Shown here one piece after another: positions 26,614 through 34,551 of a DNA stretch of 64,000 nucleotides. The first letter of the stretch is position 1, and every line of letters begins with the position of its first letter. Location of the stretch: assembly GCA_963729445.1 (NCBI GenBank), contig CAVSNU010000005.1, positions 310,001 to 374,000 of the forward strand. The letters run 5' to 3'. The DNA is from JACCZH01 sp963729445 (GTDB lineage Bacteria > Chloroflexota > Chloroflexia > Thermomicrobiales > CFX8). The notes beneath the pieces are model-generated. The model was not told the origin of the DNA, did not search any database, and worked only from the letters and a program-made list of their open reading frames with translations. Made by a program: the position numbers and the translations under genes.

Positions 26614-26977
26614 ATGGCTATAAACCTGTTCGACTGGGACCGCTACATCGGCACCCACATGACCCCGGTAGACGCCGTCAACAACGCCCGCGCCGCTGGA
26701 CAGACCTTCGACGAGTACGCGAGCGAGTACGCCAATAGCCAGCCCTCGGAGGAGATTTCGGTCGACGAGCTCGCCAACGGCATGGCCGGTGCCATGCGGC
26801 AGGCTGCCCACAACCTGGCCCATCACAGAGTCGTCGGCAACCCGAGACCTGAGCCCTCACGCCGCGAGGATCTTCGCAAACGAGCCGGCTGACGACCTGG
26901 AAAACTACTACGCCTGGGTTCAAACGGCCGGCGAGCGTGAGATCCTGGACCAGATCACGACCAATGAAGCCGGATGA
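26614..26977 (+). pseudogene. Small acidic hypothetical protein, one frameshift
   Basis: Starts MAINLFDWDRYIGTHMTPVD and continues as an acidic helical protein to NLAHHRVVGN. A one-base shift near 26845 (CCCGAGACCTG) joins it to DLSPHAARIFANEPADDLEN and YYAWVQTAGEREILDQITTN in another frame, stopping at 26977. The continuation is convincing because both halves share composition. About 120 residues; no family. Confidence 0.5.
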
Positions 26978-27004
26978 TCGTGTTGCCCGGCTCGTCGCGT
27001 ATTA

Positions 27005-28390
27005 TTGCGAGCACGCCGTCGACGAGTAGTGACAAGATATGAGACGAGAACCTTGTATAACCCATCCAGGAGAGTCAGCACTTTCCTCAGCCTGACCGCT
27101 GTCCTCATGCTGCTGACCTGCACGCGTGCCCTCTCTGAACCACAACAAAGCAGTGATCCATTCGAGCGCACCTGGGAGCGTACCGACCGCCTGGTCGCCA
27201 GCGAGCAGGTCTCACGTACCTGGATGTGGGGGCCCGAGGCGATCGCGGACATCCGCACCGAGCCCTACGTTGATGCGCCGGGTGGTGAGCGACAGGTTCA
27301 GTATTACGACAAGGCACGCATGGAGTTGAACGATCCGGAGGGCGACTCGAGCTCCGGCTGGCACGTCACCAACGGCTTGCTGGTGGTCGAGATGATGACC
27401 GGCAACGTTCAGCTAGGAGACGATGCTTATGAGCATCGTGGGCTGGCGTTCGTCTATGTTGCCGGCGATCAGGTTGATGATCCCGAATCTCCGACCTATG
27501 TCACGATCGGTCAACTGACCAACCGCGAGCCACACCCAGCCGGAGAGCCGATCATCGCAACCGTCGACCGCAACGCCGGGATCGCATCGAACACAGACCT
27601 TGCCCGGTACGATGTGCGCCCGGCGGCCGTTATTGAACAAACGGGCCACGCCGTTGCCTCGGTCTTCTGGGATTTCATGAACTCGCAGGGCGAGATCTTC
27701 GTTGAGGGCGAGGTTACAACCGGAAACCTCTTCGAGAATCCGTTCTACGCGACGGGCTACCCGGTCACTGAAGCCTTCTGGGTGCATGTCCCGGTCGGCG
27801 GCGAGAAGACCTGGGTGCTGCTGCAGTGCTTCGAGCGGCGCTGCCTGACCTATACCCCGGATAATGCAGAGGGCTGGAGGGTGGAAGCCGGGAACGTCGG
27901 CCGGCATTACTACGAATGGCAGTATGGTGACCACGGGCTGGCCGAGGCGACATTCAGCGCCGCTAGCGGCACACCCGTGTCGCTCTTCCTGGAGGTAGCC
28001 GACACCCCCGAGCTGCAACGCTGTGGCTTGATGCATCGCTTCTGGATGCCCGAGAATCAAGGCATGCTCTTCGTCTACAGCAGTGACGCTCGCGGGGGAT
28101 TCTGGAACCGCAATACCGAGATCCCGCTTCAGCTGGCCTGGATCGCGGCTGACGGCACGATCCTCGAATTGACCGACATGGAGGCGGCCGATCGATCGTC
28201 GCCGAGCTACCCGATCACCTACCGGCCATCACAGCCATACCGCTACGTCATCGAAGCCAACCAGGGCTGGTTCACCGCAAACGGCATTCAGGCCGGCGAT
28301 CGGGTGGATTTACAGGCACCCCTCGCCCAGGGCTCCCAGGGAGCAGTGCCGATCTGCGAGACGCTCGGCTACGACGAACGCGATTCGTAG
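27005..28390 (+). CDS. Secreted protein with C-terminal DUF192 domain
   Basis: About 461 residues at most. A signal sequence is visible (RRVSTFLSLTAVLMLLTCTR) but the start is uncertain: TTG at 27005, GTG at 27029 or TTG at 27053. The middle (about 60-310) is a domain found in Thermomicrobia-type extracellular proteins with PVTEAFWVHVPVGGEKTWVL. The last 130 residues are DUF192 (LEVADTPELQRCGLMHRFWM, GMLFVYSSDARGGFWNRNTE, IPLQLAWIAADGTI). The DUF192 role is unknown; it is exported. Confidence 0.75.
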   Translation: MRARRRRVVTRYETRTLYNPSRRVSTFLSLTAVLMLLTCTRALSEPQQSSDPFERTWERTDRLVASEQVSRTWMWGPEAIADIRTEPYVDAPGGERQVQYYDKARMELNDPEGDSSSGWHVTNGLLVVEMMTGNVQLGDDAYEHRGLAFVYVAGDQVDDPESPTYVTIGQLTNREPHPAGEPIIATVDRNAGIASNTDLARYDVRPAAVIEQTGHAVASVFWDFMNSQGEIFVEGEVTTGNLFENPFYATGYPVTEAFWVHVPVGGEKTWVLLQCFERRCLTYTPDNAEGWRVEAGNVGRHYYEWQYGDHGLAEATFSAASGTPVSLFLEVADTPELQRCGLMHRFWMPENQGMLFVYSSDARGGFWNRNTEIPLQLAWIAADGTILELTDMEAADRSSPSYPITYRPSQPYRYVIEANQGWFTANGIQAGDRVDLQAPLAQGSQGAVPICETLGYDERDS

Positions 28391-29178
28391 AACCGTACGC
28401 CTTGATAGTCATCCTGACGCAAGGAAGGATCTCTGCGTCAAATGCCTCGGCAGTGCAGGCAGAGATCCTTCGCTGGCGCTCAGTACTCGACCACGATGAT
28501 GGTGTCACACTCGGTAGAACCCCGAATCGTGACAACTGCCCTGTGGGCCAGTACTGAGCTTGATCGTCATCCTGTGTTTGATAGTCATCCTGCGTTTGAT
28601 AGTCATCCTGCGCTTATTAGTCATCCTGACGTAAGGAAGGATCTCTGGTCCAACGCCGCGGCAATCCGGCAAGAGATCCTTCGCTTGCGCTCAGGATGAC
28701 TAAAGGAATGCCATGGTCCTGCTTGAACCGCGATGTGTGGTGTCACCCCGGTAGGGGAGGAGTTCGTCTCCTCCTGAAACCCCGGTCCGCTTGAGGCGGG
28801 AGGAGACGAGCTCCTCCCCTACCGACCGACGGAACTCCCCTGTAGTCCAGTACTCAGGATGACTGATGAGAGCCGGTCACTCGACAGTCTCCACCGCCAC
28901 GTGCAGGATTGACTGATCATCGCGAGCGCCTGACCAGTCAGGCACCCGAGAAGCCAGGCAGGGCGCGATGAATTACGTCCGTCCAGACTATTGCGAGCTC
29001 GCCAGCGAACCGCGCGAAGACCGACAGAACGCGGTGGCCAAGATCGCCAGAATTGAATCTTGATACGGCCTTGTCACCCCACGAATTCCGGTACCATTAT
29101 GTTAGACGTGGGAACGTATCTCGCGTCCTCGCGACGATGTAGCGACCGATCGACGTATCACGAGAGGAGTACCGCACT
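28391..29178. repeat. Gene-free region with dispersed inverted repeats
   Basis: No gene is seen in nearly 790 bases. Two copies of an inverted repeat with ends GTCATCCTGACG / CAGGATGAC and arms AAGGATCTCT / AGAGATCCTT lie at 28408-28485 and 28620-28700. Between them, three tandem copies of TTGATAGTCATCCTGCG run from about 28562 to 28632. A longer GTAGGGGAGGAG/CTCCTCCCCTAC inverted element is at 28751-28823. The GTCATCCTGA...GGATCTCT form recurs in Thermomicrobia-like genomes and is probably a miniature non-autonomous repeat. Confidence 0.75.
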
Positions 29179-29494
29179 ATGGCGCAACAGGACCCCACTC
29201 GAGACACAGCGGCAGGGGGCGCTCCTGGGGGCGCACCGGGCCAAGACAGAACGGCGGCCGGGGGTGCAGCGGGCGCAAGACATCGGCGGAATGACCCGAC
29301 CTGATGCGATGCAGAGATTGACGGACACGCAGGCAGCTGACCTCCAGCAGTTGGGACAGCAAGGCGATCGTCCGGCTTTCGACACCATGGCTGACACGTT
29401 GGGCTTGACGGCCGATGAGACTGACCTGGTCTGGATCTACTGCACCCAGACAATCGTCGACTTCGACACTGACACCGGTGCCGCAACGCCCTAA
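29179..29494 (+). pseudogene. Small hypothetical protein, one frameshift
   Basis: Starts MAQQDPTRDTAAGGAPGGAP after GAGAGGAGT, with a Gly/Ala/Pro-rich head, then by a shift of one base near 29279 continues as QDIGGMTRPDAMQRLTDTQA and a helical acidic domain to GAATP. The C-terminal 70 residues form a compact domain seen in small Chloroflexota proteins of unknown role. About 105 residues. Confidence 0.45.
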
Positions 29495-29826
29495 ATAGGG
29501 CAATGCGGAGATCAAAGCGGGAGGGCGCGTTGCCTTCCCGCTGCATGTTTAGAGCTCTTCCCGTCGACCTGTTGCAGCGGCGCGCAACCGGCCTTCTACT
29601 CGGGGCGGGCCGCCAACCACGCTCAAGCCCCCAAACACCCTCCCCACCACAAGCTCTCCGTGCAGTTCAAGCATGATGGCGTGGATATTCATCGCTGGCG
29701 CGATACGTGCATGACGAGGTTGTATCCAACGCGATCCACAGGCGCGAGGCGTTGACAGGATGAGACGCACCGTCGATGCTGCCCACACTGCAGAGACGAC
29801 GCGATCATCGAGACGAGGAATGCCTT
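29495..29826. other. Intergenic stretch, no confident gene
   Basis: This 332-base gap upstream of the ureohydrolase gene holds only one weak minus-strand frame (about 29549-29692, MNIHAIMLELHGELVVGRVF) without a good ribosome-binding site. It is not called as a gene. Confidence 0.4.
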
Positions 29827-30783
29827 ATGGATCTGCCCCCGACCACTGTCCCGGAGCACGGCACGCCCAGTTTCCTTGGAGTCCCAGTTCAGACAGACTT
29901 GAGCGCCTTGGACGCGCACATCGCCGTCCTTGGCGTCCCCTATGGCACACCGTATGGGATGCGCGGCCTGGCGTCGCCGAGCTCGACAGCCCCAGCCGCC
30001 ATTCGCCGGCAATCCGCCCGCTCCGGGCAGTTCATCACGCATTACGACTACGATCTTGGCGGGCCGCTCCTCGACGGCCGCGAGATCCGCATTGTAGATG
30101 CCGGCGATGTGCCGGGCGACCCCCTCGATATTCCCGGCAACGTCCAGCGGGCGCAAGACGCCGTGCGACAGATACTCGATCGCGGCGCGGTGCCGATCGT
30201 GCTGGGCGGTGATGACTCGATCCCGATCCCCGTTCTACGGGCCTATGAGCATCATGGGCCGCTGGTACTGGTCCAGATCGACGCCCACATTGACTTCCGG
30301 CATGAGGTCGACGGTGTGACTGAGGGCTACAGCAGCCCAATCCGGCGCGCGTCTGAGATGGAGTGGGTAGAGAGGATCGTCCAGATCGGGATGCGCGGCG
30401 TCGGCAGCGCCCGACCGGCCGACGTCGAGGCGGCGTTGGCGGCCGGCAATACCATCGTCACAGCGCGCGAGGTCCACACGGCCGGCGTGGACGGCCTGCT
30501 CTCCCGCATCCCTGCAGGCGCGAACTACTTCATCACGCTCGACTGTGACGGGCTCGATCCCAGCATAATGCCCGCGGTCGGCGCACCTGTGCCTGGCGGT
30601 CTGACCTATCTCCAGACCTCCGACATCCTGCAGGGCCTGGCCGACCGCGGGCGTATCGCGGGCCTGGATCTCGTCGAGCTCGTCCCCGCGCTCGACATCA
30701 ACAACATCACCAGCCTGACCGCGTCACGCCTGATTCTGAACCTGATCGGGGCGATGGCGCGCTCAGGTCAACTCGGACACTAA
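29827..30783 (+). CDS. Ureohydrolase (agmatinase/arginase family), GGDDS variant
   Basis: A 318-residue protein starting MDLPPTTVPEHGTPSFLGVP after GAGGAA. The manganese-binding motifs are VLGGDDSIPIP (127-131), VQIDAHIDFRHE (152-156) and TLDCDGLDPS (239-244), the pattern of agmatinases, guanidinobutyrases and related enzymes that release urea. The usual histidine of GGDHS is aspartate (D130), which occurs in some subfamilies and makes the exact substrate uncertain. The acyl-CoA dehydrogenase gene follows after 17 bases. Confidence 0.85.
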   Translation: MDLPPTTVPEHGTPSFLGVPVQTDLSALDAHIAVLGVPYGTPYGMRGLASPSSTAPAAIRRQSARSGQFITHYDYDLGGPLLDGREIRIVDAGDVPGDPLDIPGNVQRAQDAVRQILDRGAVPIVLGGDDSIPIPVLRAYEHHGPLVLVQIDAHIDFRHEVDGVTEGYSSPIRRASEMEWVERIVQIGMRGVGSARPADVEAALAAGNTIVTAREVHTAGVDGLLSRIPAGANYFITLDCDGLDPSIMPAVGAPVPGGLTYLQTSDILQGLADRGRIAGLDLVELVPALDINNITSLTASRLILNLIGAMARSGQLGH

Positions 30784-30800
30784 ACCGCGAAGGAGACACG

Positions 30801-31964
30801 ATGGACTTCGCCCCGAATCCCGCACATGACGCGATTGGACGCGAGGTAGCAGCACTCGCTGACAAGTTCACGCTGGAGTACTGGCGAGAGAAGGATCGCG
30901 ATGAGGCATATCCGACGGAGTTCGTCGAAGCCTTCGCCAACGCCGGGTGGTTCGGGACAGTCATCCCCCGCGAGTTCGGCGGGCGAGGACTCGGCGTCAC
31001 CGAGGCCGCCGTGCTCCTGCACGCGATCTGCGCCGCCGGTGCCGGCACCAGTGGCGCGTCACCGATCCACCTGGCCATCTTTCCGCCGTATCCCATCATC
31101 AAGCACGGCTCGGAAACGTTGCAGGCTCGCTACCTGCCCAGATTGGCGACCGGTGAGCTCCGCATGGCGTTCGGAGTCACCGAGGGTGAGGCTGGCACCG
31201 ATACCTCACGTATCGCAACCCGCGCGGAACGCTGTGGTGACCGCTGGATATTGAACGGCACCAAGGCCTGGCTCTCGAACGGGCAGCATGCCCAGAAGGC
31301 CCTTATTCTGGCGCGCACGTCCCCGCGTGATCCGGCCAGACCTCTGTTGGGCCTGTCGCTGTTCTTCGCGGATCTCGATCCGAAGTCATGCACGCTGGAG
31401 GTCATCGACAAGCTCGGGCGCAACGCGGTGGACTCTAATCGTCTCGTCATGGCCGATCTGGAGGTGGCTGACGAGGATGTCGTTGGGGAGATTGGACGCG
31501 GCTTCTATCACCTGCTGGACGGTTTGAACCCGGAGAGGATCGTCATCGCGATGGAGGCGATTGGCATTGGCCGGGCGGCGCTCGCCCTGGCGGTAGAGTA
31601 TGCCGGAGAGCGGGTCGTCTTCGATCGCCCGATTGGCAAGAACCAGGCCATCGCCCACCCACTGGCACGCGCCTGGGCCGACCTGGCCGCCGCCGAGCTG
31701 CTCGCCATGAAGGCAGCCTGGCTCTTCGACAACGATCGACCCTGTGGTGCAGAAGCCAACGCGGCCAAGTACCTGGCGGCCGAAGCCAGTTGTATGGCCT
31801 GCGACGCGGCCATACAGACCCTGGGTGGTAGGGGTTATCGCAAAGATCACCACGTGGAGCGGTTGTGGCGCGAAGCCCGGCTGTACAAAATCGCCCCGAT
31901 CAGCCAGGAGATGGTACTGAACTACCTTTCGGAGCACGTGCTCGGCCTGCCGAGGTCGTATTAG
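30801..31964 (+). CDS. Acyl-CoA dehydrogenase
   Basis: A 387-residue flavoenzyme starting MDFAPNPAHDAIGREVAAL after GAAGGAGACACG. Landmarks are AFGVTEGEAGTDTSRIATRA, the KAWLSNGQHA strand, KLGRNAVDSNRLVMADLEV, QTLGGRGYRKDHHVERLWRE and IAPISQEMVLNYL. The last segment stands where YEGTS-type enzymes carry their catalytic Glu, so this belongs to the FadE-like branch with a different base position. It oxidises an acyl-CoA with an ETF acceptor. The ureohydrolase lies immediately upstream in the same direction. Confidence 0.88.
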   Translation: MDFAPNPAHDAIGREVAALADKFTLEYWREKDRDEAYPTEFVEAFANAGWFGTVIPREFGGRGLGVTEAAVLLHAICAAGAGTSGASPIHLAIFPPYPIIKHGSETLQARYLPRLATGELRMAFGVTEGEAGTDTSRIATRAERCGDRWILNGTKAWLSNGQHAQKALILARTSPRDPARPLLGLSLFFADLDPKSCTLEVIDKLGRNAVDSNRLVMADLEVADEDVVGEIGRGFYHLLDGLNPERIVIAMEAIGIGRAALALAVEYAGERVVFDRPIGKNQAIAHPLARAWADLAAAELLAMKAAWLFDNDRPCGAEANAAKYLAAEASCMACDAAIQTLGGRGYRKDHHVERLWREARLYKIAPISQEMVLNYLSEHVLGLPRSY

Positions 31965-31978
31965 AGACACAGACGAAA

Positions 31979-32003
31979 CCGCCCGGGCAGATTTCCCGGG
32001 CGG
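31979..32003. terminator. Hairpin between convergent genes
   Basis: CCGCCCGGG and CCCGGGCGG form a 9-bp stem with a 7-base loop ending in TTT. It sits between the acyl-CoA dehydrogenase (+) and the first DUF892 gene (-), so it probably serves as a shared bidirectional terminator. Confidence 0.6.
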
Positions 32004-32023
32004 TCCAGAATACATGACGCCCG

Positions 32024-32551
32024 CTAGGGAGAGATAACCTGGTCGTCCCCAGCCGAGCCGTGCATCATCGCGAGCTGGTTAATGTGGGGGCCGCTCTCCG
32101 CCAGCGTCGTCAACTGCTGGTCGGTCTTAGCCTCTTCATCCAGAGTCTGCTGCAGGAGCTTCGCCGCACTGTCGTTGCGGAGGTGTTTCGCATGGGTGCG
32201 CGCCGAGCCGTACCCGGCGATCTCATAGTGCTCTACTTTCTGTGCGCAGGCAATGAGGCCGGCATCCTTCACCGCGGGGTTGGCCTTCGCCTGGATGATG
32301 TCGTGACTTTCCTTGATCAGACCTTCCATACCTTTACTGGTACGGCCGCCCGGCTTCCGGTCAAATCCCTGGAAAATCTGCTCGATGCGTTGGGCTTGCA
32401 TCTGGGTCTGTTCCAGATGCCTCTCGAACCCTTGCTTCAACTCCGGTGTCGAGGCCGCCTGCGCCATCTTCGGCAGTGCCTCAATGAGCTGATTTTCCGC
32501 ACTATACAGGTCATTCAGCTCGAGAACAAAGAGATCCTGAAGCGACTCCAT
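32024..32551 (-). CDS. DUF892 ferritin-like protein (YciE/YciF type), copy 1
   Basis: A 175-residue protein starting MESLQDLFVLELNDLYSAEN with GGAG nine bases upstream. The four-helix ferritin-like fold of DUF892 is marked by DLYSAENQLIEALPKMAQAA, FERHLEQTQMQAQRIEQIF, KVEHYEIAGYGSARTHAKHL and QQTLDEEAKTDQQL. These proteins bind iron and are linked to stress responses. It is about 70% identical by eye to the neighbour at 32784-33281, so the pair arose by duplication. Confidence 0.85.
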   Translation of the reverse strand: MESLQDLFVLELNDLYSAENQLIEALPKMAQAASTPELKQGFERHLEQTQMQAQRIEQIFQGFDRKPGGRTSKGMEGLIKESHDIIQAKANPAVKDAGLIACAQKVEHYEIAGYGSARTHAKHLRNDSAAKLLQQTLDEEAKTDQQLTTLAESGPHINQLAMMHGSAGDDQVISP

Positions 32552-32783
32552 GAGTGGCATCTCCATTCGCTTATACGGACCAAAAGAAACAATGAGCTTC
32601 AATGCAAGGGTCGATATGCCTGATCGACCCTTGCATTCAGTCTACTCATCGCTCATCGGCCAGAGCATGTATCGGGGTTACGACAGCGATACAAATTTGG
32701 GCACATCTCTTGAACGGGGATACATGCGTGACGGATAAGCCAGATGGAGTGCTTTGTCGTGTGATCACGCGGCGATCGCACGG

Positions 32784-33281
32784 TTACGCCTGTTGCATTG
32801 CCAACTCGTTAATGTGCGCGCCGCTCTCGGCTAACTTGGTTAGCTGCTGATCGGTCATCGCCTCTTCGTCAAGAGTCTGCTGCAGGAGCCTCACGGCAGT
32901 GTCGTTGCCGAGGTGCTTGGCGAACGTACGTGCTGTGCCATAGCCAGCGATCTCATAGTGTTCTACGCGCTGCGCTGCAGCGATAAGAGCGGCATCCTTC
33001 ACGGCTGGCTCAGCGTCTTCTCCGATGGCCTCTTCACCTTCTTTAATGAGACCTTCCATGCCCTTGCACTTTACGCCGCCAGGCTTCCTATCGAAATCCT
33101 CAAAGATTTGCTCAATACGCTGCGCGTGCACCCGTGTCTGTTCCAGGTGTTTCTCGAACCCTTGCTTCAGCTCCGGCGTTGAAGCCGCCTGCGCCATCTT
33201 CGGCAGTGCCTTCATGAGCTGGTTCTCTGCGCTATACAGATCTTTCAGCTCATGCACGAAAAGGTCTTGTAGGGATTCCAT
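32784..33281 (-). CDS. DUF892 ferritin-like protein, copy 2
   Basis: A 165-residue paralogue of the gene at 32024, starting MESLQDLFVHELKDLYSAEN. It keeps QRVEHYEIAGYGTARTFAKH and QQTLDEEAMTDQQL, with the ligands E and H of the helical bundle. The upstream frame to 33635 is read-through without family similarity. Both copies are on the minus strand but 230 bases apart, so they have separate promoters. Confidence 0.85.
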   Translation of the reverse strand: MESLQDLFVHELKDLYSAENQLMKALPKMAQAASTPELKQGFEKHLEQTRVHAQRIEQIFEDFDRKPGGVKCKGMEGLIKEGEEAIGEDAEPAVKDAALIAAAQRVEHYEIAGYGTARTFAKHLGNDTAVRLLQQTLDEEAMTDQQLTKLAESGAHINELAMQQA

Positions 33282-33382
33282 ATGTTCCATCTCCATTCGT
33301 GTGTATGCCTGAATCCATGTTCTCAGTGTAGGGAAGTCTCGTGCGCAGCGAAATGTATCGAGGTCATGCTCGGCGATACATT

Positions 33383-33562
33383 TCAGGGCACATATTCCCA
33401 AAAGGCGCGTACGACCGCACCCATTTTGGTGCAGTGCCACTCGCTGGAAGGAACATTGCGACCATCGCACACACCCGGAGCGCAGGTCGGACAGCGCCAG
33501 GCGTAGTAGCGCGGCCCGGCATCGCCCGCCTCTACCTCCTCGGCAATCGTTCCGCAGCGCAC
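33383..33562 (-). CDS. Possible small zinc-ribbon protein
   Basis: A 59-codon frame from a GTG to TGA reads MRCGTIAEEVEAGDAGPRYY, then AWRCPTCAPGVCDG, then SSEWHCTKMGAVVRAFWEYV. Cysteines at 24, 27, 32 and 44 fit one zinc ribbon and the aromatic content suggests a folded domain. No strong ribosome-binding site is seen, and the gene may be the tail of a longer one broken by an upstream stop. Confidence 0.35.
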   Translation of the reverse strand: MRCGTIAEEVEAGDAGPRYYAWRCPTCAPGVCDGRNVPSSEWHCTKMGAVVRAFWEYVP

Positions 33563-33815
33563 GGGCGAGACGGCGGCGCTCGAAGCACTGCATCAATACA
33601 CGCTGCACCGTTGGGAACAGGTTGCCGTCCGTCAATCCATCGGTATCGTCGATTGGATCTGAGGCATTCGAGTATCTCGTTTACTCAAGCGATCGTTGAT
33701 GCTCCGTGTACACAGCCGGCACGCTAGAGACAGGGACATGCGGGTGCTCTATCATGAGAACGACGATATCTAGCAACGCTGCGCGAACCAGCGTCCCAGA
33801 GAAGTGAGGCCCCGC

Positions 33816-34376
33816 ATGGCAATAGATGCCGATGCCCGCAACGTCACCGAAACCATGAAGAGAGTCCGTCAGGCGCGGCAATACGCGCCGGATACCGTGC
33901 CGGACGACATTGTGGACGAATTGCTGGAAGTTGCGCGGTGGACCGGCAGCTCCCGCAATACCCAGCCCTGGCACTTCGTCGTGATCAACGACAAGGATCA
34001 GCTTCAGAAGATCAGTCAGTTGCGCACCCCGATCAACTGGGTCGCCGAAGCGCCGCTGGCAATCGGCATCGTGCTCAATGGCACCGGGGCCGAGGCGAGC
34101 GAAGCCTACGATGAGGGCCGTGTAACCGAGCGCCTGTTGATCGGCGCCCACGCGCTCGGACTCGGCGGCGGTGTCGCCTGGTTTGGCGACGAGTCACAGC
34201 AAGCCGAGGCGAAGCGCATCCTCAACATCCCCGCCGACCGCACCGCCCGATCGGTCGTCGTCCTTGGCTACCCGACCTCGATCAAGGACCCGCGCCCCAA
34301 CCCGGCCCAGCCCGGCCGGCACCCCATCTCCGAGATCGTCAGCTACAACCAGATGGACGAATCAGGTACCTCATAG
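33816..34376 (+). CDS. Nitroreductase-family protein
   Basis: A 186-residue protein starting MAIDADARNVTETMKRVRQA after GTGAGG. FMN-binding landmarks are RVRQARQYAPDTVPDDIVDE, ARWTGSSRNTQPWHFVVI and, later, GAHALGLGGGVAWFG. This is the NfsA/NfsB-like nitroreductase fold using NAD(P)H; natural substrate unknown. It is followed by a perfect hairpin and the cas promoter. Confidence 0.85.
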   Translation: MAIDADARNVTETMKRVRQARQYAPDTVPDDIVDELLEVARWTGSSRNTQPWHFVVINDKDQLQKISQLRTPINWVAEAPLAIGIVLNGTGAEASEAYDEGRVTERLLIGAHALGLGGGVAWFGDESQQAEAKRILNIPADRTARSVVVLGYPTSIKDPRPNPAQPGRHPISEIVSYNQMDESGTS

Positions 34377-34388
34377 AAACCTGGTCGA

Positions 34389-34418
34389 GCGTGACCGGCC
34401 GCCAGTGACCGGTCACGC
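34389..34418 (+). terminator. Hairpin after nitroreductase gene
   Basis: GCGTGACCGG and CCGGTCACGC form a perfect 10-bp stem with a 10-base loop, 13 bases after the nitroreductase stop, followed by TT. Likely separates that gene from the cas operon. Confidence 0.65.
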
Positions 34419-34475
34419 TTCTCAATCGTCAGGAATTTCCGCGAAATCCAACGTTGAGATGACCACCCGTTCCCC

Positions 34476-34503
34476 TTGACACAAAGAATGCTCACACTAC
34501 ACT
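34476..34503 (+). promoter_or_regulatory. Promoter of the cas operon
   Basis: A -35 TTGACA at 34476-34481 and a -10 TACACT at 34498-34503 are separated by 16 bases and lie 48 bases before the cas3 start. This is a good sigma-70-type match and is the only strong promoter seen ahead of the seven cas genes. Confidence 0.6.
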
Positions 34504-34551
34504 CCGAACGACGGTGTGATCCATAACAACTCGGGTCAAGGGGGAAGTTCT

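Noticed and set aside
29549..29788. Minus-strand 79-residue frame
   Set aside because: No ribosome-binding site, no recognisable domain and rather arbitrary composition.
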